Source: Lachnospiraceae bacterium UBA7026 (GTDB lineage: Bacteria; Bacillota; Clostridia; Lachnospirales; Lachnospiraceae). From it: a DNA stretch of 64,000 nucleotides. Under the pieces are notes generated by a model. It worked only from the letters and a program-made list of their open reading frames with translations, had not been told where the DNA came from and ran no database searches. How positions within the stretch are numbered: position 1 is the stretch's first letter; each line of letters opens with the position of its first letter. The stretch covers positions 1-64,000 of the forward strand of contig DLBH01000039.1 in the NCBI GenBank assembly GCA_002494165.1, written 5' to 3'. Shown one piece after another: positions 1 through 8,182 of this stretch. The translations under genes and the position numbers were made by a program.

Positions 1-593
1 TCCTCCTGGTCGTGGGTCACATAAATAAAAGTGATCCCCAGTTCCTCCTTGAGCCTCATCAGCTCATACTGCATATTCTGGCGCAGTTTCAGATCCAGGG
101 CTCCCAGGGGCTCATCGAGCAGAAGGACCTTTGGTTCATTAACTATGGCTCTGGCTATGGCGATCCGCTGCTGCTGGCCCCCGGAAAGGGATGCCGGCTT
201 TCTCTTCTCATATCCCTCAAGATTCACCAGTTTCAGGGCATATTTGATCTTATCCTTAATGTAAGCGGCGGACTTGTTCCTGATCTTCAGGCCGAAGGCA
301 ATATTATCCTCCACGGTCATATGGGTAAATAGGGCATATTTCTGGAAAACCGTGTTGAGATTTCTCTGGTTGGGCTGAAGGGAGGTGATATCCCTGCCTT
401 CAAAAATCACTTTGCCCTGGTCAGGAGTCTCGAAACCTCCGATGATACGCAGGGTCGTGGTCTTACCGCAGCCAGAGGGTCCAAGCAGGGTCAGGAATTC
501 ATTCTCCTTCACCTCCAGGCTCAGATCATCGAGCACCATACTGTCACCAAATGTTTTTGAAATATGCGATAATTCAATCAGGTTTTTTTTCAT
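1..593 (-). CDS. potA: Spermidine/putrescine ABC transporter ATP-binding protein PotA (3' end cut by window edge)
   Basis: About 197 codons are present, starting at an ATG at 593 behind a GAGGAAG ribosome binding site; the C-terminal part lies outside the window. Visible ABC ATPase motifs are Walker [10 protein letters not shown] (residues 38-46), the signature LSGGQQQR (about 136-143), Walker B VLLLDEP (about 156-162) and the switch histidine in YVTHDQEE. The protein energises an importer at the inner face of the membrane. The spacing and the [18 protein letters not shown] region resemble PotA of the polyamine importers, and an XRE-cupin gene directly upstream is a common partner of potABCD in Clostridia. 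The polyamine substrate is inferred from family and context, because the permease and binding-protein genes are not in view. Confidence 0.9.
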   Translation of the reverse strand, partial: MKKNLIELSHISKTFGDSMVLDDLSLEVKENEFLTLLGPSGCGKTTTLRIIGGFETPDQGKVIFEGRDITSLQPNQRNLNTVFQKYALFTHMTVEDNIAFGLKIRNKSAAYIKDKIKYALKLVNLEGYEKRKPASLSGGQQQRIAIARAIVNEPKVLLLDEPLGALDLKLRQNMQYELMRLKEELGITFIYVTHDQE

Positions 594-633
594 TCTTTCT
601 TCCTCTGCACTTGTTCTTGTTTCTCTGATCAGA

Positions 634-1209
634 TCAGAAGCTGGGCGGTGCCGCGATCCAGATTAATTCCGCGCCTCCCCTGCTGCTGATATAATGGGGC
701 TTGTCCGAAGTATAGTAGAAGGACTCTCCCTTCCTGGCCTTACAGATTCTGTCTCCCAGGTGAATCTCCACAATCCCCTTGAGGACATAGCCGAATTCCT
801 CTCCCTCGTGGGGATTATCCGGGCAGGTGGTCCCCCCTCGCTGCAGAATCAGATGAATAGGCTCCATCATATTCTTCTGGGCATTGGGAATGATCCAGCG
901 GATCAGGTTGCCGTCCTGGGCATCCTCCTTGACAAAATAATCCTCCTCGGTAAAAACAATCTGTTCTTCTTCCTTCTCTTCCTGAAAAAAATCACTGATG
1001 GTCGTCCCCAGGCACTGGAGTATATCCTCCAGGCTGGCGATAGAAGGGGAGGTCATGTCCCGCTCCAGCTGTGATATGAATCCCTTGCTGAGTTCTGACC
1101 GGTCAGCCAGTTCTTCCTGGGTCAGACCCTGCTTCTTTCTCAGATCCCTCAGTTTCCGTCCAATCTCCATCCTGTCTACTGCCAAAGGCAGCTCTTTCCT
1201 CCTTCTCAT
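634..1209 (-). CDS. XRE-family regulator with C-terminal cupin domain (PotR/PuuR-like)
   Basis: A 191-residue protein with an N-terminal XRE helix-turn-helix (about residues 17-70, including [21 protein letters not shown]) and a C-terminal cupin (about 115-190, including [12 protein letters not shown]). In this family the cupin binds a small ligand and the HTH represses the neighbouring transporter. The gene sits 40 nt upstream of potA on the same strand, so it probably senses polyamines and controls the operon. The start is uncertain: an AGGAGG lies inside the longest reading frame, so starts at 1185 (TTG) or 1170 (ATG, MEIGRKL) are also possible. Homologues usually begin close to MEIG. Confidence 0.85.
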   Translation of the reverse strand: MRRRKELPLAVDRMEIGRKLRDLRKKQGLTQEELADRSELSKGFISQLERDMTSPSIASLEDILQCLGTTISDFFQEEKEEEQIVFTEEDYFVKEDAQDGNLIRWIIPNAQKNMMEPIHLILQRGGTTCPDNPHEGEEFGYVLKGIVEIHLGDRICKARKGESFYYTSDKPHYISSRGGAELIWIAAPPSF

Positions 1210-1240
1210 ATCCCGGCGGCAAAAGTTGCTGTCGGAATGT

Positions 1241-1271
1241 ATTTTAAACTTTTTGTTTAGTATTTGTAAAC
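1241..1271 (-). promoter_or_regulatory. Promoter and likely operator of the XRE-cupin/potA operon
   Basis: On the minus strand TTTACA (1270-1265), an 18-nt spacer and TAAAAT (1246-1241) form a plausible sigma-A promoter. The inverted repeat GTTTA-N7-TAAAC (1255-1271) overlaps the -35 box, which suits autorepression by the XRE protein. That protein's binding at this site is inferred. Confidence 0.5.
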
Positions 1272-1393
1272 ATAGACATTATGGCAAAGAAAGCCCCTTC
1301 TGTCAAGAAATCTTTTAGTAAATACAGGAAGGGATTCTTGTCTTTATCTTAAAACAACCGGCCGCTTCCGTGGGACAGCCTGTTTTTTCCCAA

Positions 1394-1420
1394 GATAAAA
1401 GCCGTCATTCCTGATGACGG
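1394..1420 (-). terminator. Rho-independent terminator after cinA
   Basis: On the minus strand the stem CCGTCAT / ATGACGG (1420-1414 and 1408-1402, 5-nt loop) is followed by CTTTTATCTT. It ends the transcript coming from cinA. Confidence 0.65.
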
Positions 1421-1550
1421 AAAAACGGCTCTTGCTATGTATGGCTTATTCAAAATCTATATAATCTTATCTACAGCCTGCCGGCCCTGGGTCTGCTTTC
1501 CCCAAAACCGGCCGGACAGGGGCCGGCTGGAAAGGCTTCCCTGCCGGAAA

Positions 1551-2345
1551 CTAAACCTCTTCTCTTACCCAGGCGATCTTCTGACCCAGGATCTCAGCAA
1601 TCTTAGTCACCGTGGGCTTCATGATCAGCAGTGCCTCATCCCGGGTCTTGCCGGAGGCGGTGACACGGATAAGAACACCATCTTCCTTGGCATAGGTAGC
1701 CACTGTCGGATTCACGCTGTCCAGGATATCTCCCAGTTCATCGGCTATGGGAGATTCTCCGATCACGGAGATGGGCATCTCGTCAGGCCCCTTGATCTTA
1801 ATATTGATGGAGACAAAAACATGGTCTGAAAGCTTCCTGATAAAAAGCCTGCAGCACTCCTCAAAAAGGGGCTTCATCTCCTTGGGCGGTCCGGGCAGCA
1901 TGACCACGGCCTTATCCTCCCTGACCATGATCAGGCCGGGGGCCAGGCCCACGGGATTGGGAATGACCAGGGCTCCCTCTGGAACCATAGCCTGCTTTCT
2001 CTGGCTGTCTGTCATCTGGAAGATTCCGTAAGACTCCAGCTTGGCCTTGACATGCTTTGCCGTCTCCTCATGGTAATAGAGCTTCTTTCCAAAATAGGAA
2101 GCGACCACTTCCTTGGTCAGGTCATCCTTAGTGGGACCCAGGCCTCCTGTGATGATAATCAGGCTGGACCGGGCCAGGGCTGTCTCCATGACGCCGGCCA
2201 GTCTCTCGGGATTATCTCCCACAACTGTGTGATAATAAAGGTCTATTCCAAGCTTTGCCATCTCCTTGGAGATATACTGGGCATTGGTATTCACAATATC
2301 CCCCAGTAGAAGCTCTGTTCCAACACAAATAATTTCGGCAGACAT
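1551..2345 (-). CDS. cinA: CinA-like protein, N-terminal MoCF-biosynthesis fold domain only
   Basis: A 264-residue protein that starts at ATG 2345 behind a GGAGG site. It carries the COG1058 domain seen at the N-terminus of competence/damage-inducible CinA (GTELLLGD, TGGLGPTKDD, PGPPKEMKPLF). Full-length CinA proteins are about 410 residues and add a nicotinamide-nucleotide deamidase domain. That domain is absent here, and the frame ends with a normal stop before a terminator, so this looks like a natural short form. In related proteins the N-terminal domain is an ADP-ribose or CoA pyrophosphatase; the activity here is unproven. Confidence 0.85.
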   Translation of the reverse strand: MSAEIICVGTELLLGDIVNTNAQYISKEMAKLGIDLYYHTVVGDNPERLAGVMETALARSSLIIITGGLGPTKDDLTKEVVASYFGKKLYYHEETAKHVKAKLESYGIFQMTDSQRKQAMVPEGALVIPNPVGLAPGLIMVREDKAVVMLPGPPKEMKPLFEECCRLFIRKLSDHVFVSINIKIKGPDEMPISVIGESPIADELGDILDSVNPTVATYAKEDGVLIRVTASGKTRDEALLIMKPTVTKIAEILGQKIAWVREEV

Positions 2346-2385
2346 ATGTCGCCCCCCCTCCTAAATAAAAAAGTTCTTTTATCTA

Positions 2386-2416
2386 ATAATGCAGCAGTAG
2401 CCTACTGCTGCATTAT
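2386..2416 (-). terminator. Strong hairpin between ftsZ and cinA
   Basis: A perfect 14-bp inverted repeat, ATAATGCAGCAGTA and its complement around a 3-nt loop, lies 40 nt past the ftsZ stop. The T-rich stretch on the minus strand comes only after about 15 nt, so it may act as a terminator or an RNA-stabilising 3' hairpin. Confidence 0.6.
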
Positions 2417-2455
2417 CATATTTATGGATAAGTCTTTTATAATCCTGACACCCAC

Positions 2456-3592
2456 CTATCTTCTCTTTAAGAAGGTAGGAATCTCAATCTTCACATCCTG
2501 GCTGTCACGGCTGCTGGCCGCGCTTTCGCGGGCCTGCTCCCGCCGGTTCTGGCCGGGAATGCTGGCGCTTGTGGTATAAGTCGGACCTGCTTCTGTCTTC
2601 CTGGCTCCTGATCCCGCGGAATTGCCGCGCTTGCCGGATACATCCTGAAGACCTGTGGCAATGATGGTGATGCTTACATTATCCTCAGGGATATCATCAC
2701 TCTCCACATTACCAAAGATGATGTTAGCCTCATCACCGGCAACCTCTGTCAGGAAGGATACTGCCTCGTAAACCTCCTGGATTCCGATATCTCCGGAGAA
2801 ATTGATGATGATATCTGAAGCTCCGCTTACTGTGGTTTCAAGAAGCGGACTCTCCATGGCCTTCTTCATGGCCTCCACGGCCTTATCGTCACCGCTGCCA
2901 GTGCCGATACCGATATGGGCGATGCCCTTATCACGCATTACTGTCTGTATATCAGCAAAATCAAGATTAATAAGACCCGGCTTGAAAATCAGGTCTGTTA
3001 TGCCCTGCACACCCTGCTGCAGTACTTCGTCTGCCTTACAGAAAGCATCCTTGATTGAAGTTCTCTTATCACAAATCTGAAGCAGTTTATCATTGGGGAT
3101 GATAATCAGTGTATCTACATTCTCCTTCAGACGGTCAATGCCGGACAGGGCATTGTTCATACGCGGCTTACCCTCGAATATAAAGGGCTTTGTGACAACA
3201 CCGACAGTGAGTATGCCCATCTTCTTTGCGATCTCAGCGACAACCGGTGCTGCACCTGTTCCGGTTCCGCCACCCATACCACAGGTGACAAAAACCATAT
3301 CCGCATCTTTGAGGAGCTCTGTCAGTTCGTCCCGGTTCTCATCTACCGCCGCCTGGCCGATCTCAGGCTTGGCACCCGCGCCGAGACCCTTGGTCAGCTT
3401 CTCACCAATCTGTACTCTTGTGGCTGCCTTACACAGATCAAGAGCCTGCTTATCTGTGTTGATTCCAATCAACTGCACACCCTCAATCGCCTCGTCAACC
3501 ATACGATTCACTGCATTGTTACCGGCGCCGCCTACACCGACAACAAGTATTTTTGCCTGCGTTAATTCCTCATTTGACATAATTTCCAGCAA
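2456..3592 (-). CDS. ftsZ: Cell division protein FtsZ
   Basis: A 378-residue tubulin-like GTPase that polymerises into the cytokinetic ring. The tubulin signature GGGTGTG is at residues 107-113, the T7 loop NLDFADIQ follows later, and the C-terminal core peptide IPTFLKRR, which binds partners such as FtsA, SepF or ZapA, ends the protein. A TTG start at 3592 is chosen because GGAGG sits 8 nt upstream and the N-terminus MLEI is typical. A Ser/Gly/Arg-rich linker of about 50 residues precedes the core peptide. The gene ends the dcw cluster but has its own promoter. ftsA is not next to it. Confidence 0.97.
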   Translation of the reverse strand: MLEIMSNEELTQAKILVVGVGGAGNNAVNRMVDEAIEGVQLIGINTDKQALDLCKAATRVQIGEKLTKGLGAGAKPEIGQAAVDENRDELTELLKDADMVFVTCGMGGGTGTGAAPVVAEIAKKMGILTVGVVTKPFIFEGKPRMNNALSGIDRLKENVDTLIIIPNDKLLQICDKRTSIKDAFCKADEVLQQGVQGITDLIFKPGLINLDFADIQTVMRDKGIAHIGIGTGSGDDKAVEAMKKAMESPLLETTVSGASDIIINFSGDIGIQEVYEAVSFLTEVAGDEANIIFGNVESDDIPEDNVSITIIATGLQDVSGKRGNSAGSGARKTEAGPTYTTSASIPGQNRREQARESAASSRDSQDVKIEIPTFLKRR

Positions 3593-3615
3593 GGTCTTAT
3601 CCTCCTTAAATTCCT

Positions 3616-3644
3616 ATGTAAATTAATATTTCGCGAATTTACAT
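3616..3644 (-). promoter_or_regulatory. Inverted repeat in the ftsZ leader
   Basis: A perfect 9-bp inverted repeat, ATGTAAATT-N11-AATTTACAT, lies between the ftsZ promoter and its ribosome binding site. It could be an operator or a leader RNA hairpin. No regulator can be named from sequence. Confidence 0.4.
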
Positions 3645-3656
3645 AATACTAGTTAT

Positions 3657-3685
3657 ATAATACGTTTTTTTGTGAAATTAATCAA
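3657..3685 (-). promoter_or_regulatory. Sigma-A promoter of ftsZ
   Basis: On the minus strand TTGATT (3685-3680), a 17-nt spacer and TATTAT (3662-3657). It sits in the AT-rich 121-nt gap between divIB and ftsZ, so ftsZ can be expressed apart from the rest of the dcw cluster. Confidence 0.6.
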
Positions 3686-3713
3686 CACTAAATTAACTTC
3701 AAAATCCCAGTCC

Positions 3714-4484
3714 CTACTTTTTCCGGTAAGTTATAATCTTTTTCTCATCCGTGTAGAGGCTCATGTCGACAGTTCCTTCAGTATACTTTCCTGTTAAAGA
3801 TTCCAGAACTGCAGGAATCTTTGACATTTTACCATTCAGGTACTCTTTCCCCCCCAGATATATACTGAAATTACCGGAAATCAGGGTGATATCATTCTCA
3901 CCTTCAAAATGGATTTCCGAAATGTCAAGCTTGTAAGTGGATATTTTTTTGGTAATATCCACGATGGTATCAAAGTAGTCACCGTCAACCTTAATCTGCT
4001 CCTCCGGCATCACCTCCCTGAAATTCACGCCGGTGACTATGGGGACGCCTGGAAAGAGGGTCTTCCTGCTTTCCATGGCCACTCCCTGCTCATTGAAATA
4101 ATAGTATTTATCCATATATTGGAACACACCGGCCCGGAGCTTCTCCTTCACCTTGATATGAAGGACATGGGGCTCCTCACAAGTCATGCTGACCTTTTCT
4201 ATAAAAGGCAGGTAAGTCTGGCCAAAGATCAGATTCTCGGCCACCATGACCAGTGTGTTGGGAACAAAGTCTTCCTTTTTTACCGCCTCGATTACCTCAC
4301 TGTCCATGTAGGTGGTATTACCCGTCACATTAAAGTCCTCCAGGGAATAATCCACATAGACATAGTAAATGCCCATTCCGATGATCGCTGTCATCAGCAG
4401 AAAAAGGATCGTTTTCCTGATTCTTCTTCTCTTTTTTCTTTTTCTGTTCTCAAGAACAGCCAGATTTGTTACAGCCATGGGCAT
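3714..4484 (-). CDS. divIB: Cell division protein DivIB/FtsQ
   Basis: A 256-residue single-pass membrane protein of the divisome. A very basic cytoplasmic head (NRKRKKRRRIRK) precedes one transmembrane helix (about residues 25-45), then an extracellular POTRA domain (YSLEDFNVTGNTTYMDSEVIEAVK) and the FtsQ beta domain. DivIB forms a complex with FtsL and DivIC and regulates septal peptidoglycan synthesis. A second ATG at 4475 (MAVTNLA) is better spaced from the AAGGTG site than the first. The gene follows ftsW with a 14-nt gap, so translation is probably coupled. Confidence 0.9.
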   Translation of the reverse strand: MPMAVTNLAVLENRKRKKRRRIRKTILFLLMTAIIGMGIYYVYVDYSLEDFNVTGNTTYMDSEVIEAVKKEDFVPNTLVMVAENLIFGQTYLPFIEKVSMTCEEPHVLHIKVKEKLRAGVFQYMDKYYYFNEQGVAMESRKTLFPGVPIVTGVNFREVMPEEQIKVDGDYFDTIVDITKKISTYKLDISEIHFEGENDITLISGNFSIYLGGKEYLNGKMSKIPAVLESLTGKYTEGTVDMSLYTDEKKIITYRKK

Positions 4485-4498
4485 ACACCTTTTTTATC

Positions 4499-5722
4499 CT
4501 AGATTCTCAGATATCTGGTAACCGAAAGCATGATCCCCATCTCTACCAGCAGGAAAACCATGGAACTTCCTCCGTAGCTGATAAAGGGAAGGGGAATTCC
4601 CGTATTGGGGATGATATTGGTTGCCACCGCGATGTTAATGAACACCTGTGACGCTATATGGGCGATGACGCCGACGGCGATCATGGACCCCAGCAGGTCT
4701 GAAGCATTGACCGTGGCCACCATGAATCTCCAGATCAGGCAGAAGAAAAGGGCAATGACGCAGATGGCCCCAAACAGGCCCAGTTCCTCACAGATAATGG
4801 AAAAGATCATGTCATTGTAGGCCTCCGGCAGAATCATCTTCTGCATGCTCTGCCCCAGTCCTTTTCCAAAGAGTCCTCCTGAACCGATGGCATAGAGGGC
4901 ATTCATGGTCTGCTCGTTGGCCCCCGAATCAGAGGTTCCCAGGAAGGCGGTAATACGGTCCATCCTGTAGCCTTTGAGACTGATCAGCAGAAAGCCCGCC
5001 CCTCCAAAGAAAGCGGCAATCAGGGCGAAGGGATAGAATTTAGGATGGGCAACAAAAAGCATGACCATGGTAATTCCCACAAGGATCACCGCCGTACTGA
5101 AGTTCTCATAGCCAACTAGGCCTATGATAACCAGAGACCCGAGCAGGGGCTTAAGTAGTCCTAGGGGATGCTGCAGCTGACTGGCGTGGTCATTAATATA
5201 GATGGCCAGGTAGAGTATCAGAAACAGCTTGGCCATCTCTGATGGCTGGAACCGCAGACCTCCGACGCCGATCCACCTGCTGGAGCCATGGCTTACCGAT
5301 CCCGAAACCAAAGTGGCGATCAGCAGGCCCACGATACTTAAGTAGATGATCCAGAGGAAAATATCATGCTTTTTTAGAATCCTGTAATCAAAAAACTTGG
5401 AAATGAAAAGCATCAGGCCAATTCCAATCAGGGAGAAGGCTCCCTGTCGTTTGAGCCAGTAAGCCGGATCCCCATAGATGACACTTCCCCTGTAGGAACT
5501 GGTGGAGTAAAGGACCACCAGACCGAAACCAACCAGGAATATTACCAGAAAGAGGATGGAATAGTCGATGGAATGGGCCCGGATCTCCCTCTGCTTTCTC
5601 AGCTGGATGATCCGCTCCCGCCTCTCGGCGTCCAGCTGGGCAACCTTTCTGCCGGATATCTGTTTTTCTCCCCTCTTATTAGAAGAGCTCTTTTTGCCGA
5701 ACAAGCTGGCCACCCTGATCAC
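4499..5722 (-). CDS. ftsW: SEDS peptidoglycan glycosyltransferase FtsW
   Basis: A polytopic membrane protein of about 404-407 residues with roughly ten hydrophobic segments. SEDS family motifs are visible in GLRFQPSEMAKL and NTGIPLPFISYGGSSM. It polymerises lipid II at the septum with a class B PBP, here presumably the product of the gene at 8183-10135. The first start (GTG 5722) overlaps the murD stop in a GTGA; a second GTG at 5713 has the better 8-nt spacing from AAGGAG. The charged N-terminal extension of about 50 residues before the first helix is typical of clostridial FtsW. Confidence 0.93.
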   Translation of the reverse strand: MIRVASLFGKKSSSNKRGEKQISGRKVAQLDAERRERIIQLRKQREIRAHSIDYSILFLVIFLVGFGLVVLYSTSSYRGSVIYGDPAYWLKRQGAFSLIGIGLMLFISKFFDYRILKKHDIFLWIIYLSIVGLLIATLVSGSVSHGSSRWIGVGGLRFQPSEMAKLFLILYLAIYINDHASQLQHPLGLLKPLLGSLVIIGLVGYENFSTAVILVGITMVMLFVAHPKFYPFALIAAFFGGAGFLLISLKGYRMDRITAFLGTSDSGANEQTMNALYAIGSGGLFGKGLGQSMQKMILPEAYNDMIFSIICEELGLFGAICVIALFFCLIWRFMVATVNASDLLGSMIAVGVIAHIASQVFINIAVATNIIPNTGIPLPFISYGGSSMVFLLVEMGIMLSVTRYLRI

Positions 5723-7104
5723 TCCTTAAACTTTTTGACCAGATCTTTAAATACCTGGCCCCTGACTTCATAATTTTTAAACATGCCCCAGCTGGCACAG
5801 GCAGGGGACAAGAGAACGGCGTTTCCCGGCCGGGCCTTGTCTCTGGCCAGGTTCATGGCCTCCTCAAAGCTGTCCGCAAAGAGAATCTTGTCAAAGCCGT
5901 GGGCCCTGGCCGTATCAGCGATGGCCTGGGCCGTTGCCCCCATGACAATAAGCCAGCGGACCTTTCCGTCAAAGGCCTCGATCCACTCATCATAGGAAGA
6001 CTTCTTATCATAGCCTCCTCCCAGCAGGACCGTCGGTTTATTCATGGCCTGGATACCCTTGATAGCCGCATCCGGGTTGGTTCCCTTGGAATCGTTGTAG
6101 TAATCAACCCCATCCACAGTGTCCACATACTCGATCCTGTGTTCAACGGCCCTGAAATTCATGACCGCCCTGCGGATCTCATCCGGCTCCACACCCATAT
6201 AATAGGTGATTCCTATAGCGGCCAGGATATTCTCATGGTTATGGCTTCCCAGAAGCCGGATCTGATCCAGCCTGCAGATTTCCTTTACCAGGTCCCCTTC
6301 TTTAATAATAAAGGTATCACCGGAGAGGAATATTCCCTCGTCCAGGATGGTCTTCCTGCTGAAAAATACCGGCCTTGCCGGGCTTCTTTCAGCCATAGCC
6401 CTGGTGATAGGATCATCATAATTCAAAATGATGATCTGGTCCCTGGACTGGTTTTTAGAGATAGCCAGCTTGGTGTCCCCGTAGACTTCCATGGTCCCGT
6501 GCCGGTCCAGGTGGTCCGGCGTCACATTGAGGATGGCACTGACATCCGGGCAGAAACCGTCAATCGTCTCCAGCTGAAAGCTGCTGATCTCCGCGGCTAT
6601 GGCACAGTCATCACTGGTCTCGTTAGCCACAGAAGTAAAGGCTGTTCCGATATTACCCACTACAAACACCTTATCATAATGCTCCCGGAGAATTTCTCCT
6701 GTAAGAGCAGTAGTCGTCGTCTTTCCGTTGGTCCCTGTGATGGCTGCCATCCGGCCTCTGGCAAATTGCCAGGCCAGCTCGACCTCTCCCCAGACAGCCT
6801 TGCCCCTGTCGGAAAATGAACGGGCTATGGGACTGTTTACAGAAATGCCGGGGCTGAGGATTAACAGGTCATAACTGTCGGCCATTTCCTCTTTATAGGG
6901 ACCCAGGACGAAATCCAGGGAGGCTCCCCCGGGAAGTCTGTCCAGTATGGCCCCGGTATCCAGGTCCTCATTTCCATCATAAAGGCTTGCTCCTATACCT
7001 CTCTGGGCCAGGAGTATGGCAGCGCCTATCCCACTTCTGCCACCGCCCGCAATCAATATTTTTTTCTTAGACAGGTCTTTTCCTGCCTCAGTATGTTTTA
7101 TCAT
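5719..7104 (-). CDS. murD: UDP-N-acetylmuramoylalanine-D-glutamate ligase MurD
   Basis: A 461-residue cytoplasmic Mur ligase that adds D-Glu to UDP-MurNAc-L-Ala with ATP. The N-terminal Rossmann motif GGGRSGIGAA, the ATP-binding GTNGKTTTT (about residue 124), the HLDRHGT motif and the C-terminal HNHENILAA and YYNDSKGTNPDA stretches are all visible. Length matches the family. It lies between mraY (88-nt gap) and ftsW (4-nt overlap) in the dcw order. Confidence 0.96.
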   Translation of the reverse strand: MIKHTEAGKDLSKKKILIAGGGRSGIGAAILLAQRGIGASLYDGNEDLDTGAILDRLPGGASLDFVLGPYKEEMADSYDLLILSPGISVNSPIARSFSDRGKAVWGEVELAWQFARGRMAAITGTNGKTTTTALTGEILREHYDKVFVVGNIGTAFTSVANETSDDCAIAAEISSFQLETIDGFCPDVSAILNVTPDHLDRHGTMEVYGDTKLAISKNQSRDQIIILNYDDPITRAMAERSPARPVFFSRKTILDEGIFLSGDTFIIKEGDLVKEICRLDQIRLLGSHNHENILAAIGITYYMGVEPDEIRRAVMNFRAVEHRIEYVDTVDGVDYYNDSKGTNPDAAIKGIQAMNKPTVLLGGGYDKKSSYDEWIEAFDGKVRWLIVMGATAQAIADTARAHGFDKILFADSFEEAMNLARDKARPGNAVLLSPACASWGMFKNYEVRGQVFKDLVKKFKE

Positions 7105-7192
7105 CTTTTTCCCGTCCTCTCAAAAATGTCCGGTGTCCTTGCCCGGCCGCTGCGGCCCTGTCATCAAAATCACTGAGCCGGTCAGCAGGCCA

Positions 7193-8140
7193 CTAGTAGG
7201 CGGCATAGGCCAGCAGGCAGGCTACCGCTGTAACGATGGTAAATATAGATACCACCTTGGTCTCCGGCCATCCCGACAATTCATAATGGTGATGAATCGG
7301 TGCCATCTTGAATACTCTTTTCCTGGTTCTTTTATAATAACTCACCTGAATGATCACAGAGAGCACTTCCACAAAATAAATGATGGCGATAAAGGGCAGG
7401 TAAAGGGGAATCTGTAAAATGAAGGCCGAGGAAACCACAAAACCGCCCAGAGCCAGGGATCCGGTATCTCCCATGAAAACTCTGGCGGGATTAGTATTGA
7501 ACCAGAGAAAGCCCAGGAGGGCTCCCAGCATGGCTCCCAGCACCGGATGAATGCCGGACCCGCCGGCTACAGCCAGCAGAAATACGGTAATCACTGCCGT
7601 GACACTGCTGGCCAGGCCGTCAAGACCATCGGTAAAGTTGGCCCCGTTGACGGTACCCAGCATGATAAATATAACTGCCGGTATATAGAATAATCCCAGG
7701 TCCAGCCTCATTCCTCCCGTAAAGGGAATCCTCAGACAGGTATCAAGGCCTGAGAACCGGAGCAGGTAGATGGAAAAAGCCACTGCTACAAGCAGCTGTC
7801 CTCCCATTTTCTGGGCCGGGGTCAGTCCCAGGTTTCTTTTTTTGACCACCTTGATATAATCATCGAGGAAGCCAATGAGGCCAAAGCCAAAAGTTACCAG
7901 CAGCACAGCTACTATCCTGGGGCAGGAAGGGATAAAGAAGGCACTTCCCACCAGCAGAGACGCCAGGATCAGGACTCCTCCCATGGTGGGTGTCCCTGAC
8001 TTTTTCTGGTGGGACTGGGGTCCTTCCTCGCGGATATATTGTCCGAATTTCAAACGGTGAAGAAAACTGAGCATGGCCGGCCCGGTAACCAGGCTGAATA
8101 CAAAGGCAGCAAGTGCCGGCACAGCAATCTGAAAATTCAT
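7193..8140 (-). CDS. mraY: Phospho-N-acetylmuramoyl-pentapeptide transferase MraY
   Basis: A polytopic membrane enzyme of 315 residues that makes lipid I from UDP-MurNAc-pentapeptide and undecaprenyl phosphate. Catalytic motifs are DDYIK, NFTDGLDGLA, FMGDTGSLALGG and the HHH motif in PIHHHYELSG. I place the start at ATG 8140 (MNFQIAV) because AAAGGAG lies 7-8 nt upstream; the open frame runs 14 codons further. It follows the PBP gene in the dcw cluster. Confidence 0.95.
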   Translation of the reverse strand: MNFQIAVPALAAFVFSLVTGPAMLSFLHRLKFGQYIREEGPQSHQKKSGTPTMGGVLILASLLVGSAFFIPSCPRIVAVLLVTFGFGLIGFLDDYIKVVKKRNLGLTPAQKMGGQLLVAVAFSIYLLRFSGLDTCLRIPFTGGMRLDLGLFYIPAVIFIMLGTVNGANFTDGLDGLASSVTAVITVFLLAVAGGSGIHPVLGAMLGALLGFLWFNTNPARVFMGDTGSLALGGFVVSSAFILQIPLYLPFIAIIYFVEVLSVIIQVSYYKRTRKRVFKMAPIHHHYELSGWPETKVVSIFTIVTAVACLLAYAAY

Positions 8141-8182
8141 GGTTTCTCTCCTTTTTCCATCATTATAAGCGATGGATATCAA

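Larger units (their letters stand above)
1210..1550. other. 341-nt intergenic region between cinA and the XRE-cupin gene
   Basis: It holds the XRE promoter and operator at 1241-1271 and the cinA terminator at 1402-1420. I see no credible gene in the remainder. Confidence 0.6.
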
